Source: Saccharicrinis sp.
Lineage (GTDB): Bacteria > Bacteroidota > Bacteroidia > Bacteroidales > Marinilabiliaceae
Length of the DNA: 64,000 bases
Direction: 5' to 3'
NCBI GenBank assembly: GCA_024635555.1
Contig: JAGXIO010000081.1
Location: 1-64,000 of the forward strand
The notes beneath the pieces were generated by a model. The model was given only the letters and a program-made list of their open reading frames with translations. It had not been told where the DNA came from and searched no databases. The translations under genes were made by a program, and so were the position numbers. Below, in pieces: positions 53,552-62,286 of this stretch. How positions within the stretch are numbered: the stretch's first letter is position 1; every line of letters begins with the position of its first letter.

Positions 53552-55050
53552 CGATTAAACTTTAAACCTTCATTTTTACAAATAATCTGGGTCAAATGAT
53601 TACCCATCATTACAACATTACTCAAACCACCGGATATGCCTGCCCATTGTCCGGTCATGTAAAAGTTTGATAAACCATTAATCTGCCATAAAGTAGGTTT
53701 TCCAAAAGTTTTATGAGTTGCTTTCCAGCTTATTTGTCCACCAGTCCAGTTGTTGGTATAACGGATATATGTTGCAGGTGTGGCAACATCTATCATTTCA
53801 ATATTTTCTTTAACATTTCCATAACAATTATCTAAAGCCTCAATAATCTCATTTGCAATGCGCTCTTTTTCTTGCTTGTATTTCTGAATATCTGTTTTTC
53901 TTAAATTGACCCAATATTTCCAGTCTTTTGATTCGGGCATTAATGACAATAACGATTTTCCTTTAGGTGCAGATGAAGGATCGTCACAAAAATGGGTGGT
54001 TTCTAATACGTTTAATTCCGTCATTGGGTCAATTCTGATTGGCTTATTTAATTCAAAATGCAGCTTATGCGGTTGATCCGAAAAATCTTTGTTTATTCCA
54101 ACCGAAACATAGAGTGTTTTATCAATCGTTTCAAAAATATCCCCCTCATACCGCTCAATAATATTTGGGTCTTTGAATTTACCACCCAACATATCATAAA
54201 CAGTAGAACGTCCATCTGCTGCTGATACAATAAGGTTGGCATAGTGTTTCTCACCATTCTCTAACTCAATTCCTTTAACCACATTATTTTCGACAAGTAT
54301 TTTAGCTGTTTTGGAGTTAAAATGAATGTTTCCTCCAGCAGCTTTGTATTTTTTTTCTATTAAACTGGAAATATGAACTGCTCCACCTTTAGGATATCCC
54401 ATTTCCTTTTTATGTCGCCAAACCATGGTCATAATGGAATAAAATGATGGTGTTTCTCCAATAAAGGCAGTTTCAAAAGCACGTTTAAGATTTGGATTCT
54501 TAAACTTAGCTGCAAATTCTTTATTTGATATTTTCACATACTTTAAAAGTGTATATAAATAGGGCATCATTAGGTAAGCTACTTTTAACTTATCCTTCAT
54601 ATTCATCAACTCGTAAGGCTTATCGACCGGTAAATTCAACTTCGAGAATTTTTTTATGAGACGAATTAGCTTTTTAATCTGCTTTTTATCTTCGGGAGCC
54701 TTACTTAATAGTTCGTTTTCTAATTGATTGACATTACTGTAAAAGGAAATTCGGTTTTTATTTATGTCTTCAACTACACAATGGGCATCGTGATAAATAA
54801 AATCGATGGATTTCATATCTATTAAATCACTCCAAAACTGATAACTGCTATCCGTAGGCGATACGCCCATCATAAAATGAATACAACCATCTATCATGTA
54901 ATCTTTTCGCTTCCATGAAGTACAAAGCCCACCAGAACAAGCGTGCATTTCGAAAATTTCAGTATCGAATCCATTGTTTTGCAAATGGCAACCTGCCGAC
55001 ATTCCTGCTAATCCTCCACCTATGATGATGACTTTTTTATTTTTGGTCAT
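53548..55050 (-). CDS. FAD-dependent oxidoreductase (phytoene-desaturase-like)
   Basis: A 500-residue flavoprotein from the ATG at 55050 (MTKNKKVIIIGGGLAGMSAGCHLQNNGF). The FAD motif is complete, with ACSGGLCTSWKRKDYMIDGCIHF, VSAADGRSTVYDMLGG and the C-terminal YMTGQWAGISGGLSNVVMMGNHL. It belongs to the CrtI/retinol-saturase-like NAD(P)/FAD group, which desaturates or saturates polyenes and isoprenoids. It is convergent with the hydrolase gene, and the two stop codons share TTAA. Function with the resorcinol cluster is plausible but it is on the other strand. Confidence 0.85.
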   Translation of the reverse strand: MTKNKKVIIIGGGLAGMSAGCHLQNNGFDTEIFEMHACSGGLCTSWKRKDYMIDGCIHFMMGVSPTDSSYQFWSDLIDMKSIDFIYHDAHCVVEDINKNRISFYSNVNQLENELLSKAPEDKKQIKKLIRLIKKFSKLNLPVDKPYELMNMKDKLKVAYLMMPYLYTLLKYVKISNKEFAAKFKNPNLKRAFETAFIGETPSFYSIMTMVWRHKKEMGYPKGGAVHISSLIEKKYKAAGGNIHFNSKTAKILVENNVVKGIELENGEKHYANLIVSAADGRSTVYDMLGGKFKDPNIIERYEGDIFETIDKTLYVSVGINKDFSDQPHKLHFELNKPIRIDPMTELNVLETTHFCDDPSSAPKGKSLLSLMPESKDWKYWVNLRKTDIQKYKQEKERIANEIIEALDNCYGNVKENIEMIDVATPATYIRYTNNWTGGQISWKATHKTFGKPTLWQINGLSNFYMTGQWAGISGGLSNVVMMGNHLTQIICKNEGLKFNR

Positions 55051-55229
55051 TCTTCTTATTATTTCCCATAACATTTTCAAATAAAACGTAAAGGTTTTTT
55101 AAATACTTACTTATCGAGTCTGCACACATCCAAATCTGCGATTCAAACACAAATCTAATATTTTACACCAAACCGTCAAACAACAGATTTGGCGAAGCTT
55201 ATTATTTTCAACCTCTCGTATCGCTAACC

Positions 55230-55379
55230 TTAGGTGTATTTTTTAAAGTTGCTAAGTATTGCCTGCCAACCTTCTCTGACCATTTGTTCAGCGCTTTCGC
55301 CTTTTCATTCATAAATTATTGTTAGTCTAGCTTTGTCTCCAATATTCACTATTCTCTCAACTCTCCACTTTACGCTGTC
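55230..55379 (-). pseudogene. Relic of an SRPBCC/AHSA1-family gene end
   Basis: On the minus strand the frame reads KWRVERIVNIGDKARLTIIYE, a TGA (55305-55307), KGESAEQMVREGWQAILSN and FKKYT, then TAA (55230-55232). The segment 'MVREGWQAILSNFKKY' is the usual C-terminal helix of SRPBCC/AHSA1 domain proteins. Further upstream the frame has another stop and no open start. I read it as the decayed tail of such a gene. The rest of 55051-55443 has pyrimidine-rich degenerate repeats (TTTTCGCT units, about 55390-55443) and no gene. Confidence 0.6.
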
Positions 55380-55443
55380 TCATTTATTTACGTTTTTCGC
55401 TGTGTTCTTTTCGCTTTTTTATTTCCGCTGTTCGCTTTTACGC

Positions 55444-55653
55444 TTACACCTCCCCCTCCTTCTGTTTCTTCAACTCTTCGTGTAAAATTTCCTCCACATC
55501 ATCGTAGCAGGCTCCGCAAATAGTGGCTGCACCTGTCTCATCCTGCACATCGTCCATATTTTTCAGTTTTAATTCATGGATGGCTTTTACAATATCTTGT
55601 TTTCTAAGCATCATATGTTTGCATACAAAATCTCTATCTTCAAACTTGCTCAT
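55444..55653 (-). CDS. BFD-like [2Fe-2S]-binding small protein
   Basis: A 69-residue protein of the bacterioferritin-associated ferredoxin type. The C-terminal cysteine pair is standard: ATICGACYDDVEEIL (Cys46, Cys49). The N-terminal pair, normally CXC, reads FVCKHMML, so one cysteine (Cys11) is kept and the other position is His13. The helix RKQDIVKAIHELKLKN between them fits the family. These domains hold a [2Fe-2S] cluster with four ligands, so either His13 is a ligand or the cluster is lost. Role: unknown, possibly iron or redox handling. Confidence 0.78.
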   Translation of the reverse strand: MSKFEDRDFVCKHMMLRKQDIVKAIHELKLKNMDDVQDETGAATICGACYDDVEEILHEELKKQKEGEV

Positions 55654-55904
55654 TTCTTTAATTTTAAATTTGCTATTTATTAGTAAAATACGAGTTCACA
55701 TTATGATATTCACTACATACTCCTTACTCTGAATTATCTTAAATGAATTCGTAATTAAAACCAATCCCTAACAATTTGGTTCAACAGTTAAAGCATTCCA
55801 TACAAAACGTTAAGGAAGAGTTAAATTATACTATTTACAGGATATTTAGTTATTACGTTAACATCTTTTAACGATTCAAAATTTTCCACTGGTCTTTAAA
55901 AAAC
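55654..55904. other. AT-rich upstream region of the bat operon
   Basis: No gene or clear hairpin is seen. It separates the divergent BFD-like gene from moxR and holds, at its right end, the candidate promoter of the bat operon. Confidence 0.5.
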
Positions 55905-55912
55905 TAATTTTG
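55905..55912 (+). promoter_or_regulatory. Candidate -7 box of the moxR-bat operon
   Basis: TAATTTTG, an exact TAnnTTTG match 54 bp before the moxR ATG. Confidence 0.5.
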
Positions 55913-55958
55913 AATCCATTGAAAACAGCTTTATTTAATTAACAATAATATAACACGC

Positions 55959-56954
55959 ATGGAGCAATCTGTTGATATTAGAGAGTTAAACGAGAGAATA
56001 AAAAGCGAGAGCTCGTTTGTTGATATGTTGACCATTGAAATGAACAAAGTGATCGTAGGCCAAAAACAATTGATTGAAGGTTTAATGATTGGTTTGTTGA
56101 GCGATGGCCACATTCTTTTAGAGGGCGTGCCCGGATTGGCAAAAACATTGGCCATTAATACACTGGCCACCATTATAGATGCCAAATTTAGCCGGATACA
56201 ATTCACCCCGGATTTATTACCTGCCGACCTTTTGGGAACGATGATCTACAGCCAAAAGAACGAAGAGTTCATCATTAAAAAAGGCCCCATCTTCACCAAC
56301 TTTGTTTTGGCCGACGAAATTAACCGTGCTCCGGCCAAAGTTCAGAGTGCTTTGTTAGAGGCCATGCAGGAGCGTCAAGTAACCATTGGCGATACCACCC
56401 ATAAATTACAAGAGCCCTTTTTGGTAATGGCCACCCAAAACCCCATTGAACAGGAAGGAACCTATCCGCTACCCGAGGCGCAGGTGGATCGTTTTATGCT
56501 TAAAATAGTTATCGACTATCCAAAAAAGGAAGAGGAGCAATTGATTATTCGTCATAACCTGGCACAAACGTTCCCTAAGGCATCTTGCATTTTAAAGCCC
56601 GAGGACATCATCCGAGCCCGCAAAGTGGTGAAAGACGTGTATATGGACGAGAAAATTGAGAAATATATCGTGGATATTGTTTTTGCCACACGTTTCCCAT
56701 CGCAATATAAATTGGAGAAATACGAGGAGATGATTTCTTATGGTTGTTCGCCACGTGCCAGCATTAGCTTGTCGATGGCCGCTAAAGCTTACGCCTTTAT
56801 CAAACGCAGGGGCTATGTTATCCCTGAAGATGTGCGCGCCGTTTGTCACGATGTAATGCGACACAGGATTGGACTTTCGTACGAAGCCGAGGCCAATAAC
56901 ATTACTTCGGTAGATGTGATAAACGACATATTAAACACGGTAGAAGTGCCTTAG
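55959..56954 (+). CDS. MoxR-family AAA ATPase
   Basis: A 331-residue AAA+ protein. Walker A is LLEGVPGLAKTLAIN, Walker B is FVLADEINRAPAKVQ, sensor 1 is VMATQNPIEQEGTYPLPEAQ and the lid has SYGCSPRASISLSMAAKA. MoxR ATPases act as chaperones for maturation of VWA-domain partners, and this one heads a gene set with DUF58 and two VWA proteins. This is the conserved aerotolerance (bat) arrangement of Bacteroidota. Confidence 0.94.
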   Translation: MEQSVDIRELNERIKSESSFVDMLTIEMNKVIVGQKQLIEGLMIGLLSDGHILLEGVPGLAKTLAINTLATIIDAKFSRIQFTPDLLPADLLGTMIYSQKNEEFIIKKGPIFTNFVLADEINRAPAKVQSALLEAMQERQVTIGDTTHKLQEPFLVMATQNPIEQEGTYPLPEAQVDRFMLKIVIDYPKKEEEQLIIRHNLAQTFPKASCILKPEDIIRARKVVKDVYMDEKIEKYIVDIVFATRFPSQYKLEKYEEMISYGCSPRASISLSMAAKAYAFIKRRGYVIPEDVRAVCHDVMRHRIGLSYEAEANNITSVDVINDILNTVEVP

Positions 56955-57038
56955 AGTTTTGGGGCTAAGGGCAGGGAGCGGAGAGCGTGGAGCATGGGGC
57001 ATGGGGCAAAGAGCCTGAACCTAAGGACTGCCAACTTT

Positions 57039-57098
57039 ACTGTTGACTGATAACTGTTGACTGATAACTGTTGACTGATAACTGTTGACTGATAACTG
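57039..57098. repeat. Four copies of a 14-bp tandem repeat
   Basis: ACTGTTGACTGATA is repeated four times without error (57039-57094), plus a four-base partial. It lies in the 161-bp moxR-DUF58 gap, preceded by a purine-rich stretch (56965-57012) of GGGCA/GGAGC units. Confidence 0.9.
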
Positions 57099-57115
57099 AT
57101 TACTACAAATAAACT

Positions 57116-57982
57116 ATGGATACAGCGGAGCTTATAAAAAATGTTCGGCGGATAGAAATAAAATCCCGAGGACTTTCAAATAATATATTTGCGGGCGAGT
57201 ATCACTCGGCTTTTAAAGGCCGTGGCATGACCTTTAGCGAAGTGCGCGAGTATCAATATGGCGACGACATACGTAATATCGACTGGAACGTAACTGCCCG
57301 ATTCAATCATCCTTACATTAAAATATTTGAGGAAGAGCGGGAGCTCACCGTCATGTTACTCATTGATGTTTCGGGCTCGCGTGAATTTGGCACATCCTAT
57401 AAATTCAAAAAAAATATCATTACGGAAATAGCTGCTGTGCTCTCGTTTTCGGCCATACAGAACAACGATAAAATTGGCGTTATCTTTTTTTCGGATAAGA
57501 TAGAGAAGTTTATCACCCCACAAAAAGGACGAAAACACATCTTGCACATTATCCGTCAGTTAATATCATTTCAGCCCGAAAATAAAACCACCAATATTGC
57601 CGAAGCGATACGATACCTGACCAACGCCATTAAAAAGAGATGTACTGCTTTTGTTATTTCTGATTTTATGGACGACAATTTTGAAAACGCACTAAAAATT
57701 GCCAATCAAAAGCACGATGTGGTGGCATTAAAAATTTACGACAAACGCGAAACTGAGATGCCCTCGGTTGGGCTGGTAAAATTGAAGGATGCCGAAACAG
57801 ACCGTTATTCGTGGATTGATACCTCGAATGCTAAAGTACGAGAGGCCTATGCCAAGTATTGGAGAGACAAGGATCAGAGCACACAAGCCATATTTCGCAA
57901 GTGCGGCATCGACAATACCTCCATCCGCACAGACGAAGATTACGTAAAGTCGCTTATGTACCTATTTAAAAAACGAATGTAA
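57116..57982 (+). CDS. DUF58-domain protein of the bat operon
   Basis: A 288-residue cytosolic protein. The central block FAGEYHSAFKGRGMTFSEVREYQYGDDIRNIDWNVTAR, ending near residue 63, is the DUF58 hallmark; the rest is a VWA-like fold with VMLLIDVSGSREFG (DXSGS metal site) and CTAFVISDFMDDNF. Such proteins are MoxR partners. Its stop shares a base with the next ATG (TAATG). Confidence 0.93.
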   Translation: MDTAELIKNVRRIEIKSRGLSNNIFAGEYHSAFKGRGMTFSEVREYQYGDDIRNIDWNVTARFNHPYIKIFEEERELTVMLLIDVSGSREFGTSYKFKKNIITEIAAVLSFSAIQNNDKIGVIFFSDKIEKFITPQKGRKHILHIIRQLISFQPENKTTNIAEAIRYLTNAIKKRCTAFVISDFMDDNFENALKIANQKHDVVALKIYDKRETEMPSVGLVKLKDAETDRYSWIDTSNAKVREAYAKYWRDKDQSTQAIFRKCGIDNTSIRTDEDYVKSLMYLFKKRM

Positions 57983-59019
57983 TGAACGGTTTTGTAACCA
58001 TAAATACGATAAAACGTTTTATCATAAAAATCAGCGTGTTGGCCATGCTCCTACTCACGGTGGGCTATACAGCCAAAGCCCAGCAGGTAAATGTTACCGC
58101 CACGCTCGATAGTGCCATGATTTTTATTGGAGGACAAATAGACTTAAAGCTTGAAGTAAGCCAACCGGAAGGATTAATTCTTAATTTTCCGATCTTTACG
58201 GATACCATCACCAAAAACATTGAGATTGTTGAAAAGGGTGAGGTGGACACTGCTAAAATAGACAACAACCGCCTTGTACTTACTCAACTCTATCGCATTA
58301 CATCCTTCGATAGTGGCTTGCATTACATCCCACCCATCCAACTGGAGATTATCCAACAGGATGCAAGGAACATTGCGGCCTCTAACGAGTTAAGCCTGAT
58401 GGTAATAAATCCTTTTGAAGAGGTAGATCCCGAAAAAGGAGTTATGGACATCAAAAAACCTATTGATGCACCTTTTAAGATTAGCGAGGTATTGGGTTTT
58501 ATCTATCTATATGGAGGCATTGCACTGGCTTTGGGATTACTGATTTGGCTTTTCCTATACCTGCGAAAAAATCGTACCGATAGCATATTGTCGTTTATCA
58601 AACCAAAACCTATTGAACCAGCCCACGTGATAGCACTGCGTGAGCTGGATAAAATTAAGGCATCCAAACTTTGGGAACACAACAGAGTTAAGGAGTTTTA
58701 CACACAGGTAACTGATACCATCCGTAACTATATAGAGCACCGTTACAACCAGCCGGCTATGGAGCAAACATCGCAAGAAATATTCGATTCGCTGCGCACC
58801 TTGGATATCGGTCCCAAATCCATGGAACAACTCAGGCAGGTCCTTCAGCTAGCCGACTTGGTAAAGTTTGCTAAGTTTAATCCCTTGCCCGACGAAAACG
58901 GGATAAGCCTTATAAATGCCTACTTCTTTGTAAATCAAACAAAAAAAGAAGAAGTGAAATCGTTGGAGGAAGAAAAAGAAAATATGCTGGCCAAAGAAGC
59001 TGACATAGATAAGATTTAA
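57982..59019 (+). CDS. Exported membrane-anchored protein of the bat operon (DUF4381-like)
   Basis: A 345-residue protein. A signal or anchor helix (about 12-33) is followed by a periplasmic beta domain (34-160: VNVTATLDSAMIFIGGQIDLKLEV, resembling BatD's N-terminal domain), a membrane helix (about 172-192, YLYGGIALALGLLIWLFLYL) and a cytosolic helical part with RVKEFYTQVTDTIRNYIEHRY. This C-terminal half resembles DUF4381. It would link the MoxR/DUF58 side in the cytosol with the periplasm. Confidence 0.82.
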   Translation: MNGFVTINTIKRFIIKISVLAMLLLTVGYTAKAQQVNVTATLDSAMIFIGGQIDLKLEVSQPEGLILNFPIFTDTITKNIEIVEKGEVDTAKIDNNRLVLTQLYRITSFDSGLHYIPPIQLEIIQQDARNIAASNELSLMVINPFEEVDPEKGVMDIKKPIDAPFKISEVLGFIYLYGGIALALGLLIWLFLYLRKNRTDSILSFIKPKPIEPAHVIALRELDKIKASKLWEHNRVKEFYTQVTDTIRNYIEHRYNQPAMEQTSQEIFDSLRTLDIGPKSMEQLRQVLQLADLVKFAKFNPLPDENGISLINAYFFVNQTKKEEVKSLEEEKENMLAKEADIDKI

Positions 59020-59095
59020 GGGAGAACTTCCTGCAATGCTGCGGAACAAGATAGGCTCGTTAAAATGGATATAAAAATCAGATAAGCAACAATCG

Positions 59096-59137
59096 TCTAT
59101 TATCTATTAGTCTATTATCTATTATCTATTATCTAAT
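59096..59137. repeat. TCTATTATCTATTA degenerate tandem repeat
   Basis: TCTATTATC units repeat about five times with small changes in the gap before batA. A similar stretch (CTAACGATCTATTA units) is at about 60235-60300 before batB. Confidence 0.7.
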
Positions 59138-59160
59138 TTTAAACAGAAGATTATTAAACA

Positions 59161-60153
59161 ATGAACGATATAAGCTTTTTACACCCAAATTACCTTTACC
59201 TTGCATTGATAGTGGTGCCGATGGTTGCCTGGTATATTTGGAAACATAAAAATGCACAGGCCTCCTTGCAGATATCATCCCTCAAAGGTTTTGATGCAGC
59301 ACCTGTTAGCTGGAAGGTTTATCTGAGGCATTTACCCATTGCATTAAGGTCGCTGGCCATATTGTTTCTTGTGCTTGTGCTTGCTCGGCCTCAATCGTCC
59401 AACAGTTCGCGCGACGTGGTTACCGAGGGTATCGATATTATGATGGCTATGGATATCTCCTCGAGTATGGAGGCCCTGGATTTTACACCCAACAGACTGG
59501 AAGCGGCCAAAGAAGTAGCTATCCAATTTATGTCGGCTCGCGAAAACGATAAAATTGGGATTGTAATTTTTGCCGGAGAAAGCTTTACCCAATGCCCACT
59601 TACCACCGACAAAAAAGTACTGGTAAATATGATGGCCAATATAACCACCCACATGGTGGAGGATGGCACCGCTATTGGACTGGGACTGGCCACATCCGTG
59701 AGCCGCATCAAGGACAGCGATGCCAAATCAAAAGTAATAATTCTACTGACCGACGGGGTGAACAACGGCGGCGAAGTGGCTCCGCTTACAGCAGCTGAAA
59801 TAGCAAAAACATTTGGTGTAAGGGTTTATACCATTGGAGTGGGAACTGAAGGTGTAGCGCAAAGACCAATTCAGACACCCTATGGAACCCGGCTTGTAGA
59901 AGAAGAGGTGAGGATAGACGAAGATATGATGAAGGAAATATCCAAAATAACCGATGGGAGATACTTTAGGGCAACGGATAAAAACAGCCTTAAAAAAATA
60001 TATGAGGAGATTGACCAACTGGAAAAAACAAAAATAGAAGTAAAAGAATATACTAAACGATCGGAAGAATATGTGCTGTGGGCTATTTTGGCTGCAGTAT
60101 GTGTGTTGATGGAAGCGTTTTTGAGAAGCACCGTTTTGCGCAATCTGCCCTAA
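59161..60153 (+). CDS. batA: VWA-domain membrane protein BatA
   Basis: A 330-residue protein. Two N-terminal helices (about 10-26 and 60-79), a VWA domain (about 90-290) and a C-terminal helix (about 303-325). The MIDAS motif is complete: MAMDISSSME, the Thr in DGTAIGLGL, and ILLTDGVNNGG. BatA and BatB form membrane complexes in the aerotolerance operon; in Bacteroides fragilis disruption of the bat locus lowers tolerance to oxygen. A repeat-bearing 141-bp gap precedes it. Confidence 0.93.
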   Translation: MNDISFLHPNYLYLALIVVPMVAWYIWKHKNAQASLQISSLKGFDAAPVSWKVYLRHLPIALRSLAILFLVLVLARPQSSNSSRDVVTEGIDIMMAMDISSSMEALDFTPNRLEAAKEVAIQFMSARENDKIGIVIFAGESFTQCPLTTDKKVLVNMMANITTHMVEDGTAIGLGLATSVSRIKDSDAKSKVIILLTDGVNNGGEVAPLTAAEIAKTFGVRVYTIGVGTEGVAQRPIQTPYGTRLVEEEVRIDEDMMKEISKITDGRYFRATDKNSLKKIYEEIDQLEKTKIEVKEYTKRSEEYVLWAILAAVCVLMEAFLRSTVLRNLP

Positions 60154-60306
60154 GGCATAAAATTTGGCAACTGTAAAAATATTAAAACTTTTATCTATGT
60201 ATTGATAATATCGTTTTTAAAAAAGAGTTTAATGTCTAATTACCTAACAGCCTAACGATCTATTAATCTAACGATCTATTATCTAATAGTCTAATTAAAA
60301 CATACC

Positions 60307-61347
60307 ATGTTTAGATTTGAACACCCCGATTTTTTATACTTGCTAATCCTTGTTCCGGTGTTGGCTTTTGCCAGTCTTTTGATTGGGCAAAGGCAAAAGC
60401 GGGCCTTGGAACGTTTTGGCAACCCCGAGCTTTTACAACCACTAATGCCTAGTGCTTCGGTGGTGCGCCCGATTATAAAGTTTTACCTGATGTTGCTGGC
60501 TTTTATAGCCATCATATTTACCTTAGCTGGACCACAGTTTGGCACAAAGCTCGAAACAGTAAAGCGTAAGGGAATTGAAATAATGATTGCATTGGATGTG
60601 AGCAACAGCATGAACGCGCAGGATATTGAGCCCAGCAGGCTCGACAGAGCCAAGAGAGCTATTTATCAATTGGTCGATAAACTGAAGAATGATAAGGTTG
60701 GCCTGATTGTGTTTGCTGGTGAGGCTTATACTCAGCTACCTATAACCACAGATTATCCCTCGGCAAAAATGTTTATCTCGTCCATAAATACCGACATAGT
60801 ACCTACACAAGGTACGGCTATTGGGGCAGCCATCCGACGAAGCATGAGTTCTTTTAGTCCGCAGGAAGACGTTAACCGAGCCATTGTAGTGATAACTGAT
60901 GGCGAAAACCACGAAGACGATGCCATAGGTGCTGCCAAAGCTGCGGCTGAGAAGGGTATAAAAGTATATACAGTGGGCATGGGTCTACCCAAGGGTGCTC
61001 CTATCCCAATTGCCGGAGGCGATAAAAATAACTTTATGAAAGATAGAGAGGGCAACGTAGTCATCTCAAAACTCAATGAGGCCATGCTAGCCGACATTGC
61101 CAAGGCCGGTGATGCCGAATTTATTGCCGCCAACAACATACGTAAGGGGATGAACGATTTGGTAGATTACCTCTCTAAATTGGAAAAAACAGAGATGGAA
61201 GCCAAAATTTATTCCGACTACGAAAATCAGTTTCAGTATATCGCTTGGATAGCGCTGATACTTTTACTGATAGATTTTATGGTATTAGACCGCAAAAACA
61301 AATACCTACGCAAAATTAAACTGTTTGAAGAGGAGGAGAAAAAATGA
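60307..61347 (+). CDS. batB: VWA-domain membrane protein BatB
   Basis: A 346-residue protein of the same layout as BatA: N-terminal helices (LYLLILVPVLAFASLLIG and LMLLAFIAIIFTLAGP), a VWA domain with the MIDAS residues in MIALDVSNSMNAQD, QGTAIGAAI and VVITDGENHEDD, and a C-terminal helix (IAWIALILLLIDFMVL). It overlaps batC by four bases (ATGA). Confidence 0.94.
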   Translation: MFRFEHPDFLYLLILVPVLAFASLLIGQRQKRALERFGNPELLQPLMPSASVVRPIIKFYLMLLAFIAIIFTLAGPQFGTKLETVKRKGIEIMIALDVSNSMNAQDIEPSRLDRAKRAIYQLVDKLKNDKVGLIVFAGEAYTQLPITTDYPSAKMFISSINTDIVPTQGTAIGAAIRRSMSSFSPQEDVNRAIVVITDGENHEDDAIGAAKAAAEKGIKVYTVGMGLPKGAPIPIAGGDKNNFMKDREGNVVISKLNEAMLADIAKAGDAEFIAANNIRKGMNDLVDYLSKLEKTEMEAKIYSDYENQFQYIAWIALILLLIDFMVLDRKNKYLRKIKLFEEEEKK

Positions 61348-62252
61348 GAAGCTTATTAAGCATCCTAATGATATTAATTGCTGCACAGGCGTTTGGCCAA
61401 AAAGAGCGCAAACATATACGCAGCGGTAACGACCAATATAACGATGGGAAATTTATTGAGTCGGAGATAGAATACAAAAAGGCGTTGGAAAAACTTAAAG
61501 AAGGTAAATCGTCGTATGAGGCGGAGTTTAACCTGGGCGATGCCTATTTTAAACAGGAAAAGTACGAAGAAGCATTTAATCAGTTCAAAAGTATCAACCA
61601 GGAAAACCTGACCAAAGAGCAAAAAGCTGAGTTATGGCATAATATTGGCAATACCCATCTGGCCAAAAAAGAAATAGACCAAGCCATTGATGCCTACAAG
61701 CAGGCATTAAGGAACAACCCATTAGACAACGAAACACGTTACAACCTGATTGCGGCCATGAAAATGAAGGAGCAACAGGATCAAAATAAAGAACAGAATA
61801 AGGACCAAAATAAAGATCAAAATAAGGATCAAGATCAACAGAATCAGGATCAACAGAATCAGGACAGCGACGGCGACGGCATACCTGACAACAAGGAAAA
61901 AGAAGACAACAAAGGCAACAAGAGCGAGCAAGAGGACACCGATAAAGATGGTACGCCCGATTACCAGGACAAAGACTCGGACAACGACGGCATACCCGAC
62001 AAGCAAGAAGCTGGCGAAAATCCAAACCAGCCCAAAGATAGCGATGGCGACGGCATTCCTGACTACCGTGACACCGACTCGAACAACGATGGTAAACCCG
62101 ATAGTCCCGAACAGCAGCCTCAAGAAGACCAAATTTCGAAAGAAGCTGCCCAAAGGATTCTTAATGCACTAGACCAAGATGAACAAGAGCTGCAGGACGA
62201 AAAAAGAAAAATTCAGGGGGCTCCTACCAAAAACATCGATAAAAACTGGTAA
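61344..62252 (+). CDS. batC: BatC: TPR protein with an acidic calcium-type repeat insertion
   Basis: A 302-residue protein with a signal peptide (MRSLLSILMILIAAQAFG). TPR repeats occupy residues 22-135 (ALEKLKEGKSSYEAEFNLGDAYFK, AELWHNIGNTHLAKKE). A Q/N/D-rich linker (about 146-172) follows, then four thrombospondin type-3-like units of the form DSDGDGIPD, DTDKDGTPDY, DSDNDGIPD, DSDGDGIPDY and DSNNDGKPD (172-252). The C-terminal ISKEAAQRILNALDQDEQELQDE is the usual BatC end. The calcium-type repeats are extra compared with the BatC proteins I know. Confidence 0.88.
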   Translation: MRSLLSILMILIAAQAFGQKERKHIRSGNDQYNDGKFIESEIEYKKALEKLKEGKSSYEAEFNLGDAYFKQEKYEEAFNQFKSINQENLTKEQKAELWHNIGNTHLAKKEIDQAIDAYKQALRNNPLDNETRYNLIAAMKMKEQQDQNKEQNKDQNKDQNKDQDQQNQDQQNQDSDGDGIPDNKEKEDNKGNKSEQEDTDKDGTPDYQDKDSDNDGIPDKQEAGENPNQPKDSDGDGIPDYRDTDSNNDGKPDSPEQQPQEDQISKEAAQRILNALDQDEQELQDEKRKIQGAPTKNIDKNW

Positions 62253-62286
62253 ATATGCTATTTTTGCGAAGAATTACAATGATAAG

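Noticed and set aside
57039..57098. Perfect tandem repeats that could suggest a CRISPR array
   Set aside because: Units are 14 bp and directly adjacent without spacers, and there are no cas genes.
61594..62153. Long open frames antisense to batC
   Set aside because: They mirror the repetitive D/N/Q/G codons of the batC insertion and have no family features.
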